Positions 1 through 7,197 of a stretch of DNA of 13,013 nucleotides are shown one piece after another; the first letter of the stretch is position 1; every line of letters starts with the position of its first letter. The DNA is from Rhodobacterales bacterium (lineage in GTDB: Bacteria > Pseudomonadota > Alphaproteobacteria > Rhodobacterales > Rhodobacteraceae). Below the pieces are notes generated by a model. The model made no database searches. It was not told the DNA's origin and worked only from the letters and a program-made list of their open reading frames with translations. A program made the translations under genes and the position numbers. The stretch is from NCBI GenBank assembly GCA_013298675.1, contig JAAFIJ010000044.1:1-13013 (forward strand), in the 5' to 3' direction.

Positions 1-182
1 GATGTTGGGGTGATCTTGTCAGACAGGGTCACATGCACAAGGCGCGCATCGTTGCGTCGGGTGCGGGAAATCTCGGCGGCATGGGCCGGGTCACGGGTCC
101 AAAGCCGCACGTCGCGCCCCGCTTGGGCCAAAGACACGGCCAAGGCTGTGCCAAACGCCCCTGCCCCGATAACGCCAATCAT
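1..182 (-). CDS. gpsA: Glycerol-3-phosphate dehydrogenase [NAD(P)+], N-terminal part (cut by window edge)
   Basis: Reading the minus strand from the ATG at 182 down gives 60 codons that begin MIGVIGAGAFGTALA, a Rossmann dinucleotide-binding loop (G6-x-G8-x-x-G11). An Arg-rich stretch around residues 40-43 (RTRRN) follows, as in GpsA. The family reduces dihydroxyacetone phosphate to sn-glycerol 3-phosphate in the cytoplasm, the entry step of phospholipid synthesis. The start codon overlaps the tsaD stop as ATGA (179-182), so the two genes are almost certainly one translationally coupled operon. The remaining roughly 80% of the gene lies off the left edge, so catalytic residues cannot be checked. 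Other NAD(P)-binding dehydrogenases share the loop, but the tsaD-gpsA pairing is common in Rhodobacterales and supports the call. Confidence 0.9.
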   Translation of the reverse strand, partial: MIGVIGAGAFGTALAVSLAQAGRDVRLWTRDPAHAAEISRTRRNDARLVHVTLSDKITPT

Positions 183-1276
183 GCTTTGGGCCCCTTTTTG
201 CCCGATCCAATCATTCCCGCCGCTGCTGCGTCAAGGGGCCAGCGCGGCCGGGCGATCAGGTCACTTGGGTCAACTGTCCCCGTTACAAACCGCTCGATCC
301 CAGCCCAAGCGATCATCGCCGCGTTGTCAGTGCACAGACGCAGGGGTGGTGCCGTAAACCGCACGCCCATTCGTGCACACAACGCCTGAAGTGCGCTGCG
401 AATATGGGTATTGGCAGCCACCCCGCCCGCCACAGCAAGCGCCGGGACTAAGGGCTGCAGTTCAAGATATATCTCCAAGGCGCGGCGTGATTTTTCGACC
501 AGAACATCCGACACAGCGGCCTGAAACCCTGCACATAAATCACGGCGATCCTGCAACGGAATACCACCATTTTGCGCAATAACTTGATCACGCGCCCGCA
601 ATACGGCTGTTTTCAGCCCGGAAAAGCTTAGGTCGCAGTCGGGTCGGTCCAACAAAGGGCGCGGAAACTTGAACCGTTTGGCATCGCCCAGCGCCGCCTC
701 TTGCTCCACATAGGGGCCACCGGGCTGTGGCAGCGCCAGCAGCTTGGCGATTTTGTCAAACGCCTCACCCGGGGCGTCGTCAATCGTGCCGCCCAGTCGT
801 TGAAACACATCCGGCGCTTTGACGATCAGGAATTGGCAATGCCCACCAGACACCAACAGCATCAGATACGGAAAGGCCAACTGATCGGTCAAACGCGGCG
901 TCAACGCGTGGCCCGCAAGGTGGTTGACGCCAATAATCGGCAGACCCGTCGCGGCAGCGATCCCCTTAGCCAACATCACCCCAGACAAGACGCCACCAAT
1001 CAACCCAGGACCCGAAGTAACAGCGATCCCGTCAAGTTCACCCAAGCCCAGATCAGCCTGCGCCAACGCCTGCTCTACACAATGGTCCAACCGCTCTGCA
1101 TGCGCGCGCGCCGCGATTTCTGGCACCACACCCCCAAACGCCGCATGCAGCGCAGATTGCCCTTCGACGACGCTCGACAGAATCAGCGCCTGCCCATCGG
1201 CGGTACGCCGCAAGACCGCCGCTGCCGTATCATCGCAGCTGGATTCGATTCCAAGGAAGGTCAGGGTTTGGGTCAT
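179..1276 (-). CDS. tsaD: tRNA N6-adenosine threonylcarbamoyltransferase TsaD
   Basis: A 365-residue protein of normal family length. TsaD transfers the threonylcarbamoyl group from TC-AMP to A37 of tRNAs reading ANN codons (t6A), working with TsaB and TsaE in bacteria. Visible family marks are the N-terminal LGIESSCDDTAAA (residues 8-20), the metal-binding His pair H119 and H123 in NHLAGHA, the SGG turn near 143-145, FSGLKTAV (218-225), AGGVAANTHIR (283-293) and the late Asp D317 in CTDNAAM. All belong to the ASKHA-fold ATPase core. The gene is transcribed leftward and its TGA overlaps the start of gpsA. It is divergent from hemD, with 58 bases between the two start codons, so promoters for both directions must lie in or near that short gap. 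Nothing looks broken. Confidence 0.97.
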   Translation of the reverse strand: MTQTLTFLGIESSCDDTAAAVLRRTADGQALILSSVVEGQSALHAAFGGVVPEIAARAHAERLDHCVEQALAQADLGLGELDGIAVTSGPGLIGGVLSGVMLAKGIAAATGLPIIGVNHLAGHALTPRLTDQLAFPYLMLLVSGGHCQFLIVKAPDVFQRLGGTIDDAPGEAFDKIAKLLALPQPGGPYVEQEAALGDAKRFKFPRPLLDRPDCDLSFSGLKTAVLRARDQVIAQNGGIPLQDRRDLCAGFQAAVSDVLVEKSRRALEIYLELQPLVPALAVAGGVAANTHIRSALQALCARMGVRFTAPPLRLCTDNAAMIAWAGIERFVTGTVDPSDLIARPRWPLDAAAAGMIGSGKKGPKA

Positions 1277-1334
1277 GTGTCACGCACCCCAAGTGGCTTG
1301 ATTTACGGCTGGTTTTGGGGGTAGCACCAACACC

Positions 1335-2054
1335 ATGCCCGCACAATCCTTTGCACCGACATTCCTTCTGACTCGACCCGCCGCGCAAAGCGCGCGCTTT
1401 GCATCACAGCTGCATCAGGTTTTTGCACAATACGACATTGTGATCTCGCCCCTGTTTTACACGCAGTATTTTGCGCCCCCGCTGCCCAAGGGCCCGTTTG
1501 ACGCCGTGATCTTTACCTCGCAGGCCGGGGTTGAGGCGGCCCAAAGACTTAACGCCCCCGGTTTGCCCAACAAAGCCTATTGCGTGGGGCCCGCCACCCA
1601 AAGCGCGGCACAGCTTGCAGGGTTTGACGCGCAGGGCACAGCGGGCGACCTGTCCGACCTGATCGGTCTGATCCAGACTGTCGCACCAAACGAACGCCTG
1701 CTTTATCTACGCGGGGCCGACGTTACTGCAGATCTCGACGCCATCCTCGACCACACACTAAGTCTTGTGGTTTACCAACAAGTTGAACAGCCCCTGACCG
1801 CCGAGGCGCGGTCGCTCTTGGCGGGCGAAAACCCGGTGATCCTTCCGGTCTTTTCCAAACGAAGTGCCCGCAAACTGTGTCACAAGCTGACCAATCTTCC
1901 ACGCGGCTGTTCGATCTGGGGTGCAGCCCTTAGCGCAGCGATCGCCCACGACTTGACCCCGCTTGGCTGCGAAAAACTGGTCACCGCAAGCAATCCAAGC
2001 AACGACGCGCTCATATTTGCGATATCGCAGCTCATTGGCCAATCCTCGGCTTGA
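1335..2054 (+). CDS. hemD: Uroporphyrinogen-III synthase HemD
   Basis: A 239-residue protein. HemD closes and rearranges hydroxymethylbilane to uroporphyrinogen III, the branch point for heme, siroheme, cobalamin and bacteriochlorophyll. Sequence support is the N-terminal LLTRPAAQSARFA (11-23), the middle block DAVIFTSQAGVEAA, in which a Ser/Thr-Ser pair precedes a buried helix as in HemD, and the later ILPVFSKRSA and AISQL segments. The family is poorly conserved, so identification rests on these blocks and on context. It is followed 72 bases downstream by the mitofilin-like gene and then hemY, an order typical of alphaproteobacteria, where hemC usually sits upstream or divergent. The upstream stretch has no strong ribosome binding site. 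The ATG at 1335 is the first start compatible with the family N-terminus. Confidence 0.88.
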   Translation: MPAQSFAPTFLLTRPAAQSARFASQLHQVFAQYDIVISPLFYTQYFAPPLPKGPFDAVIFTSQAGVEAAQRLNAPGLPNKAYCVGPATQSAAQLAGFDAQGTAGDLSDLIGLIQTVAPNERLLYLRGADVTADLDAILDHTLSLVVYQQVEQPLTAEARSLLAGENPVILPVFSKRSARKLCHKLTNLPRGCSIWGAALSAAIAHDLTPLGCEKLVTASNPSNDALIFAISQLIGQSSA

Positions 2055-2126
2055 ATAGTGTAAGGATGAGGCATTACCTTATCAAAAGCCACCCTAGTCC
2101 AAATTCAATTTAGCAAAGAGTGTGTC

Positions 2127-3197
2127 ATGTCCGATATTGCCGGTCCGAACCAAGCAGATGCACCTTTGACGGGCGACGGTGTTGCCGCGACCAAGGGGGC
2201 CGCAATGGCCGCGCCCGCCAAGCCCAAATCCAAAGGGGGTTTTTGGTCCACCACTTTGGGTGGCGCCCTTGCGGCAGTGTTCGGGTTTGGAGCGGCGCAA
2301 TATGTGCCGGCTGGCTGGCCATTCGCCCCAATTGCGTCTGGAATTGAGGCGGAACTGGCAAAGCAATCGGCACAGGTTCAGCAAATTCAAGAAACTCTCG
2401 CGGCATTGCCGAACATCGAAGGCACCGCAGCCCTTGATGCCAAAATGGCGGCGCTGGAAAGCAAAATTGCGGACCCCGCACGTATCGACCAAATTGACCA
2501 AAAGCTAAACGCGTTGACCGACCTTGTGGCAAGCATGCCCAGCAACGATGCAGCATCTTCTCCGGCGCTAGAGGCGGAGATACGTCAGTTGCGCGACGAT
2601 CTGGCCGCGCTTAAAGCGGCTGGTGCGTCGTCAGTTCCGGTTGAGGTGACCAAACTGGTCAACGACACTAAGGCGCAACTGACCGAGGTGACAAACCAAG
2701 CCGCGAAAATCGCCAGCGACGCCGTTCAACGCGCCGCGATTGCACGGCTTCAAGCCGCGATGGACAGCGGCGCGCCTTTTGGAACCGTGTTAGAGGAACT
2801 CACGCTCGATGTGCCAGAACCACTGCGCGCCGCTGCGGCCGCAGGGGTGCCAACCCACGCCGCCCTGAAAGAAAGCTTTCCCGCAGAGGCACGTCTTGCG
2901 CTAGAGGCGTCCTTACGTGCCGATATGGGGGCAACGTGGTCTGACCGGATCACCAACTATTTCAAAAGCCAAACCGGTGTCCGCTCTCTGACCCCGCGTG
3001 AGGGGCCCGAACCTGACGCAGTACTTTCGCGCGCCGAGGCAGCGCTGCAAGCAGGTGATTTGACCGCCGCCTTGACAGAGTTGCAAGCCCTGCCAGAGGC
3101 CGGACAGTCTGCCATTGCCCCGTGGCGCGCGCGCGTCGAGCAACGACTTGCCGCGCAATCTGCCACCGACGCGCTGCTGCGCGCGACAGATCAGTAA
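2127..3197 (+). CDS. Alphaproteobacterial Mic60/mitofilin homologue (COG4223-type inner membrane protein)
   Basis: A 356-residue membrane-anchored protein. Residues 1-36 are a disordered Ala/Pro/Lys-rich cytoplasmic tail. A single membrane helix lies at about 38-60 (WSTTLGGALAAVFGFGAAQY). Residues about 75-195 are a long Gln/Lys/Glu/Ala-rich coiled coil. The C-terminal region, about 213-345, has a mitofilin-like signature with a GVPTHAALKESFP segment and an RAEAALQAGDLTAAL helix pair. Known from the family: alphaproteobacterial Mic60, the presumed ancestor of the mitochondrial crista-junction protein, is encoded beside heme biosynthesis genes and can bend membranes. The position between hemD and hemY fits exactly. 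Whether this protein shapes intracytoplasmic membrane here is inference. A HemX-like heme-pathway protein is an alternative name for a similar topology, but HemX shares little beyond architecture. Confidence 0.8.
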   Translation: MSDIAGPNQADAPLTGDGVAATKGAAMAAPAKPKSKGGFWSTTLGGALAAVFGFGAAQYVPAGWPFAPIASGIEAELAKQSAQVQQIQETLAALPNIEGTAALDAKMAALESKIADPARIDQIDQKLNALTDLVASMPSNDAASSPALEAEIRQLRDDLAALKAAGASSVPVEVTKLVNDTKAQLTEVTNQAAKIASDAVQRAAIARLQAAMDSGAPFGTVLEELTLDVPEPLRAAAAAGVPTHAALKESFPAEARLALEASLRADMGATWSDRITNYFKSQTGVRSLTPREGPEPDAVLSRAEAALQAGDLTAALTELQALPEAGQSAIAPWRARVEQRLAAQSATDALLRATDQ

Positions 3198-3207
3198 GGG
3201 GACATTT

Positions 3208-4662
3208 ATGCTTTGGTCCTTGGTAAAAGTTGTTCTCTTTGTCGCCTTTATCGCGGCGCTGACTTTTGGTGCCGACTTCCTTTTGGCCAATGACACAGGT
3301 CTGCGCCTGTCGGCTGCCGGATGGGAGCTGACCTTGGGCCCGATGCAAATGCTGATCCTCGCAATGCTGGCGGCGCTGGTGTTCTGGATCGTCATAAAAG
3401 TCGTGGGTCTGTTGATCGCAACCTTGCGATTTATGAACGGCGATGAGACGGCGATTTCGCGTTACTTTGATCGCAACCGCGAACGAAAGGGCTATCAGGC
3501 ACTAAGCGAAGGCTACATGGCGTTGGCCTCGGGTGAGGGGCGCCTTGCGCTGATCCGTGCACAGCGGGCGCAAAAATACCTGGCCCAGCCCGAACTGACC
3601 ACGCTTTTGACTGCCCAAGCCGCAGAGGCCGCTGGCGACACCACCCGCGCGACAGAGGCCTATAAATCGCTGCTGCAAACAGAGGCGACGCGCTTTGTGG
3701 GCATTCGCGGGCTGATGCACCAGAAACTGGCCGCAGGCGATACGCAAACCGCGTTAAAGCTGGCCGAACATGCTTTTGCGCTGAAACCAAAGCATTCCGA
3801 GACCCAAGATGTTTTGCTAAAGCTTCAATCTGAATCCGCACAGTGGAAAGATGCCCGCAAGACGCTTGCCGCCCAACACAAATCGGGGGCGCTGCCAAAA
3901 GATGTCTACCGTCGCCGCGATGCAATCTTGGCCCTGCAAGAGGCCAAGGGTGTGTTGGACGACAGCCAAAGCATCGAATCTCGCGAAGCGGCGATAGAGG
4001 CGAACAAGCTTTCCCCCGATCTGGTGCCAGCCGCCGCCATGGCCGCCCGCGCCTTGATAGAAAAGGGTGACAAGAAATCGGCCACCCGCATTTTGCGCAA
4101 AGCATGGGAGGCATTGGCCCATCCCGAACTGGCCGAGGCTTTTGCCGAGATAGAACCCGAAGAAACACCGGCCGCCCGTATCAAGCGGTTCAAACCACTG
4201 ACAGACATGCGCGTTGGCGATGTTGAAACCAGACTGTTGCTCACCGAACTGCACATCGCCGCCGAAGATTTTCCAACCGCGCGCCGTGTGCTGGGAAATT
4301 TGCCAATCGAAAACCCCACCCAACGCGCTCTTGCCTTGATGGCAGCCATCGAGCGCGGTCAAGGGGCCGAGGATTCAGTCGTCAGGGCTTGGCTGACCAA
4401 GGCGGTGAACGCCCCGCGTGGGGCGCAATGGTGCTGTGACAAGTGTCAGGCGATTCATGGGCGCTGGCAACCGATTTGCGACAATTGCGGGTCATTTGAT
4501 GCGCTTAGCTGGCGCGAACCGGCCCCAAGCATGTCAAAATCGCCCATGGGCTCGTCGTTGTTGCCCTTGATCGTAAACCCACCAAAACCAGTTCCGACAG
4601 CGCCTGAAATAGAGCCGGAAACAGTTGATCTTGCTGCCGTTGCAAGGGCCGGACTTCTGTAA
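3208..4662 (+). CDS. hemY: Heme biosynthesis-associated TPR membrane protein HemY, with C-terminal zinc ribbon
   Basis: A 484-residue protein starting at ATG 3208, preceded by AAGGGG about 7 bases upstream; the reading frame is open further upstream, but that part overlaps the mitofilin gene and is not coding. Two membrane helices lie at about 1-27 and 45-72 (HemY_N region), followed by alpha-solenoid TPR-like helices such as GYMALASGEGRLALIRAQRA. Near the C-terminus is a four-cysteine knuckle, C410/C413 and C424/C427, within WCCDKCQAIHGRW and PICDNCGSFDALSW. That knuckle resembles the rubredoxin-like element of LapB/YciM. HemY of this proteobacterial type is associated with the heme pathway and is not protoporphyrinogen oxidase. 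Its biochemical role is poorly defined; a scaffold in the inner membrane is the usual inference. The gene follows the Mic60 gene by 10 bases, so the two are very likely co-transcribed. Confidence 0.9.
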   Translation: MLWSLVKVVLFVAFIAALTFGADFLLANDTGLRLSAAGWELTLGPMQMLILAMLAALVFWIVIKVVGLLIATLRFMNGDETAISRYFDRNRERKGYQALSEGYMALASGEGRLALIRAQRAQKYLAQPELTTLLTAQAAEAAGDTTRATEAYKSLLQTEATRFVGIRGLMHQKLAAGDTQTALKLAEHAFALKPKHSETQDVLLKLQSESAQWKDARKTLAAQHKSGALPKDVYRRRDAILALQEAKGVLDDSQSIESREAAIEANKLSPDLVPAAAMAARALIEKGDKKSATRILRKAWEALAHPELAEAFAEIEPEETPAARIKRFKPLTDMRVGDVETRLLLTELHIAAEDFPTARRVLGNLPIENPTQRALALMAAIERGQGAEDSVVRAWLTKAVNAPRGAQWCCDKCQAIHGRWQPICDNCGSFDALSWREPAPSMSKSPMGSSLLPLIVNPPKPVPTAPEIEPETVDLAAVARAGLL

Positions 4663-4700
4663 TCCGCCGCGAAAAGGCCACGGATGGCGCAGGCAGGCAA

Positions 4701-4726
4701 AGATCACCAAGACGCGCTTGGTGTCT
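4701..4726. terminator. Hairpin downstream of hemY, possible terminator
   Basis: CACCAAG (4705-4711) and CTTGGTG (4717-4723) form a perfect 7-bp stem with a 5-base loop; AGA/TCT extends it by three pairs around one bulged base. It lies 40 bases after the hemY stop and just ahead of the tRNA promoter, the right place to end the hem transcript. The U-run expected of an intrinsic terminator is absent (TTGAAAA follows), so it may instead protect the mRNA 3' end. Confidence 0.45.
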
Positions 4727-4754
4727 TGAAAAGGTCAGATCGTTCGGCTATACG
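4726..4754 (+). promoter_or_regulatory. Sigma70-like promoter for the tRNA-Thr gene
   Basis: TTGAAA (4726-4731) and TATACG (4749-4754) are separated by exactly 17 bases. They match the housekeeping -35 and -10 hexamers well and lie about 57 bases upstream of the tRNA 5' end, which would give a short 5' leader for RNase P to remove. The -35 box touches the end of the hairpin at 4701-4726. Prediction by eye only. Confidence 0.5.
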
Positions 4755-4810
4755 CAGCCCGCAGAACCAGGGTCTGATGCAACGCAGATGATCCGAAATG
4801 ATACATGTAA

Positions 4811-4886
4811 GCCGCTTTAGCTCAGTTGGTAGAGCACATCATTCGTAATGATGGGGTCAGGTGTTCGAGTCACCTAAGCGGCACCA
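4811..4886 (+). tRNA. tRNA-Thr (anticodon CGT)
   Basis: A full cloverleaf of 76 bases. The acceptor stem GCCGCTT (4811-4817) pairs with AAGCGGC (4876-4882), followed by A and an encoded CCA (4884-4886). The D arm has TAGCTCAGTTGGTAGAGC. The anticodon stem CATCA/TGATG closes the loop TTCGTAA, so the anticodon is CGT and reads ACG (Thr). The T arm contains GTTCGAGTC. The 3' end is the likely insertion point of the island that follows. Confidence 0.97.
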
Positions 4887-4922
4887 TTTCCGTATCCGAT
4901 AACATCCAAAGACATCCGAAAA
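4861..4922 (+). other. Probable left attachment site (attL) of the island
   Basis: P4-type integrases commonly recombine within tRNA 3' ends. Here the T arm, acceptor stem and CCA of tRNA-Thr lead straight into TTTCCGTATCCGAT and a tandem 10-base repeat (AACATCCAAA at 4901-4910, GACATCCGAA at 4911-4920; two differences). The integrase gene begins 165 bases beyond the tRNA. The exact crossover cannot be set without the attR copy, which is outside the window. The repeats are candidate integrase arm-binding sites. Confidence 0.55.
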
Positions 4923-4943
4923 ACCCTGTGTTATAAGGGGTTT
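4921..4943. repeat. Short inverted repeat after the tRNA
   Basis: AAACCC (4921-4926) and GGGTTT (4938-4943) enclose an 11-base loop. It could be a weak terminator for the tRNA transcript or part of the integrase binding region. The stem is only six pairs with no following T run, so confidence is low. Confidence 0.35.
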
Positions 4944-4993
4944 GACGATGTTGGGTTGTCCGATGATGTGCAGCCTCATCCAAGGAAATGCCC

Positions 4994-5054
4994 CATGTTT
5001 GGGGGCGCATCTGGGGGCATCGTGCAAGCGCCAAATTCCGATGCCCCCAACATG
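4994..5054. repeat. Direct and inverted TGGGGGC repeats over the integrase start
   Basis: TGGGGGC occurs at 5000-5006 and again at 5012-5018, 12 bases apart. Its inverse lies in 5039-5049, where CGATGCCCCCA is the perfect 11-base complement of TGGGGGCATCG (5012-5022), with a 16-base loop. A rival pairing is possible between CATGTTTGGGGGC (4994-5006) and GCCCCCAACATG (5043-5054), with one bulged T, and this would bury the ATG at 5052. Two alternative hairpins, or a protein-binding site, are thus possible at the integrase start. Confidence 0.6.
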
Positions 5055-6239
5055 CCATTAAATGACACATCCATTCGAGCCCTTAAACCCAAAGATAAAC
5101 CTTACAAAGTCTCTGACTTTGAGGGGCTATATCTGACTGTCACGCCAACTGGATCGCGGCTTTGGCACCTAAAGTATCGAATCGAAGGACGCGAAAAACG
5201 TCTTTCCTTTGGGGCTTATCCGCATGTGACGCTCGCGCAGGCGCGGAAGCTTAAGGATCAGGCGAAAGCTGTCCTTGCCGCTGGAAATGATCCGGGCGCG
5301 TTGAAGCAGGAAGAAAAACAGTCGCTGCGTGATAGTGAAGCGCCAAGTTTTTCGGCTATTGCCGCTGCATTTAAAGAGCGCGCGCAAAAGGAAGGCAAAG
5401 CACTGGCAACTCAAAGCAAAACCGAGTGGCTACTTGACATGGCGAATGCTGATTTTGGCAACAAGCAAATGGCCGAGATCAATCCGGCAATGATCCTTGG
5501 GTGCCTTAGGAAGGTCGAGGCAAAGGGAAACTATGAAACTGCGCGACGTTTGCGCGCGCGCATTGGTGGAGTCTTCCGCTATGCAATCGCCACCGGACTT
5601 GCGGAAACTGACCCGACATACGCCCTGCGCGACGCCTTGATCCGCCCAAAGGTGACATCGCGTGCCGCAATCACTGATCCAAAAGCCCTTGGCGGGTTAA
5701 TGCGGGCAATTGATGGGTTTCATGGGCAAGTCACCACAAAGATCGCGCTGCAGCTTATGGCGTTGCTGGCCCAGCGCCCCGGCGAATTGCGGGCAGCAAA
5801 ATGGGAAGAGTTCGACTTGGCCGCAGCAATTTGGTCGATACCTGCGGAAAGAATGAAAATGCGCCGCGCCCATCGCGTGCCGCTGCCGAAACAAGCACTG
5901 CGTTGGTTAGAAGAGTTGCGCCAATTCACTGGCAACGGCGCGATGCTGTTCCCATCTCTGATGTCAAATCTGAAGCCGATGAGTGAAAACACCCTCAACA
6001 CCGCGCTACGTCGCATGGGGTTTACAGCTGAAGAAATGACATCGCACGGCTTTCGCGCGACATTTTCGACGCTGGCGAATGAAAGTGGCCTTTGGAACCC
6101 GGATGCAATTGAACGCGCTTTGGCCCACGTCGAGGCTGATACTGTTCGCAGGGCATACGCGCGCGGTGAACACTGGGATGAAAGGGTGCGAATGGCAGAG
6201 TGGTGGTCTGGCTATTTGGAAGCGGTGCGGGCAGGATAA
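5052..6239 (+). CDS. P4-type (DUF4102) tyrosine integrase of the island
   Basis: A 395-residue site-specific recombinase, normal for the class. The N-terminal DUF4102 arm-binding domain is seen in MPLNDTSIRALKP and GLYLTVTPTGSRLW, with RLSFGAYPHVTLAQAR at 50-65. A SAM-like core-binding region (about 99-190) and the catalytic domain follow. Catalytic residues are all present: R242 in QRPGEL, K269, H332-x-x-R335 in SHGFRATF, H359 and nucleophile Y369 in RRAYAR. It integrates and excises DNA at att sites, here presumably the 3' end of the upstream tRNA-Thr. The start at 5052 is chosen from the usual MPL(T/N)DT N-terminus. An in-frame ATG at 4995 has the better ribosome binding site (AAGGA, 8 bases away) and would add 19 residues; a TTG at 4956 is a third option. 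Confidence 0.93.
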   Translation: MPLNDTSIRALKPKDKPYKVSDFEGLYLTVTPTGSRLWHLKYRIEGREKRLSFGAYPHVTLAQARKLKDQAKAVLAAGNDPGALKQEEKQSLRDSEAPSFSAIAAAFKERAQKEGKALATQSKTEWLLDMANADFGNKQMAEINPAMILGCLRKVEAKGNYETARRLRARIGGVFRYAIATGLAETDPTYALRDALIRPKVTSRAAITDPKALGGLMRAIDGFHGQVTTKIALQLMALLAQRPGELRAAKWEEFDLAAAIWSIPAERMKMRRAHRVPLPKQALRWLEELRQFTGNGAMLFPSLMSNLKPMSENTLNTALRRMGFTAEEMTSHGFRATFSTLANESGLWNPDAIERALAHVEADTVRRAYARGEHWDERVRMAEWWSGYLEAVRAG

Positions 6240-6276
6240 GCGTTAGGATTGCATATTCTGTCTAGAGGTATTTGCG

Positions 6277-7197
6277 TTGGATGATGAATCAAGGGCGAGG
6301 GCCCACCACCAATTTCACATCATCTATCGGGTCGGCAGCAAACTAATGACGAGCGAAAAGCCCGAAGAGCCTCTTTGTCTCGGCGACATCTTTTTGCTCA
6401 AATCCTCCAAGATGTTCGACGATCTGATACGGCTGCGAAATACCTTCATCGACGAACTAAGCCAATATTCAAAAGAAGAGCTAACCGATGCGTTTGATAT
6501 GCAAGGAGAGCCGATTTCCGTTGAAGGAAAACGTTGGTTCGCATCGGTACGGGATCGCATCCGGGACAAATATGATCGCTTGCCACTCTGGTATGGCGCG
6601 CCTTTTAACCTAGAAAATGAACTCGCTGACTTTGACTACTGGTCAAAAGCGGCCTTTCTCGACCTTGACGAGGCATTATTCCTATCAGTCGGATTAGAAC
6701 CAAAGCCGAAGTTTCTTGAAGCGCTAAAGCCTGACACCAGCAAACGCGCAAACGCCGATCCAATCGTTGAGTTTATGCAGGCACGGAAAGAATTGTTTCG
6801 AAGGGAATTTAATCCTTACCGTGGCAGTACAACGCACAAAGCTTCGAGTTATCTAGATTGGATCAAGAGTGTGGAGCTGAAGGTTCATCCGGCCTTTTTG
6901 CGTATGCTTGAAAAGATGGTTCAGCGCACAGTCGTTGCCGACCCGAAGCCTAAAACAGAACTGACGTCCGATAGTTTGGAAATGTTTGATCCTCGGGAAA
7001 AGCTATCACTCGCAAAGTTGATCGTCGTAATTGCAATACGCGAATACGGATATGATCCGACCAGCAAGAAAAGCCCGATCCCGCGTGAAATCGAGAACAT
7101 TGCCGCAGAACTTGGACTTACTTTGTCAAATGAAACGATCCGAAAATATCTTCAGCTTGGTTCACGCGAGCTTCCGAAGGGCTGGAAGCCAAATTGA
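6277..7197 (+). CDS. Conserved-looking hypothetical island protein with C-terminal HTH-like region
   Basis: A 306-residue soluble protein of unknown function. I chose TTG 6277 because AGAGGT lies 7 bases upstream; ATG 6346 is an alternative without a clear ribosome binding site. Two blocks stand out. YWSKAAFLDLDEALFLSVGL (121-140) resembles a 'YW...a.wtldEA..LslG..P' motif that I recall from island proteins near integrases. The C-terminal block, about 239-300 (REKLSLAKLIVVIAIREYGY, then SPIPREIENIAAELG and TIRKYLQLGSRELP), looks like a winged-helix type fold often found at the end of such proteins. No catalytic motif, signal peptide or membrane helix is seen. The gene is visibly AT-richer than the core genes, with codons such as ATA, TTA and CTA, suggesting transfer. 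It is separate from the cassette downstream. Confidence 0.8.
   Translation: MDDESRARAHHQFHIIYRVGSKLMTSEKPEEPLCLGDIFLLKSSKMFDDLIRLRNTFIDELSQYSKEELTDAFDMQGEPISVEGKRWFASVRDRIRDKYDRLPLWYGAPFNLENELADFDYWSKAAFLDLDEALFLSVGLEPKPKFLEALKPDTSKRANADPIVEFMQARKELFRREFNPYRGSTTHKASSYLDWIKSVELKVHPAFLRMLEKMVQRTVVADPKPKTELTSDSLEMFDPREKLSLAKLIVVIAIREYGYDPTSKKSPIPREIENIAAELGLTLSNETIRKYLQLGSRELPKGWKPN

Noticed and set aside
2061..2081. TAAGG/CCTTA inverted repeat after hemD as a terminator
   Set aside because: Only five pairs with an 11-base loop and no T run; the following genes belong to the same cluster, so a terminator is not needed.
3115..3207. Upstream extension of hemY to 3115
   Set aside because: It overlaps the end of the mitofilin gene; the ATG at 3208 has a good ribosome binding site and begins directly with the first membrane helix.
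4901..4920. Tandem 10-base units as the start of a CRISPR array
   Set aside because: Only two adjacent imperfect copies without spacers; better explained as integrase binding sites at the tRNA junction.
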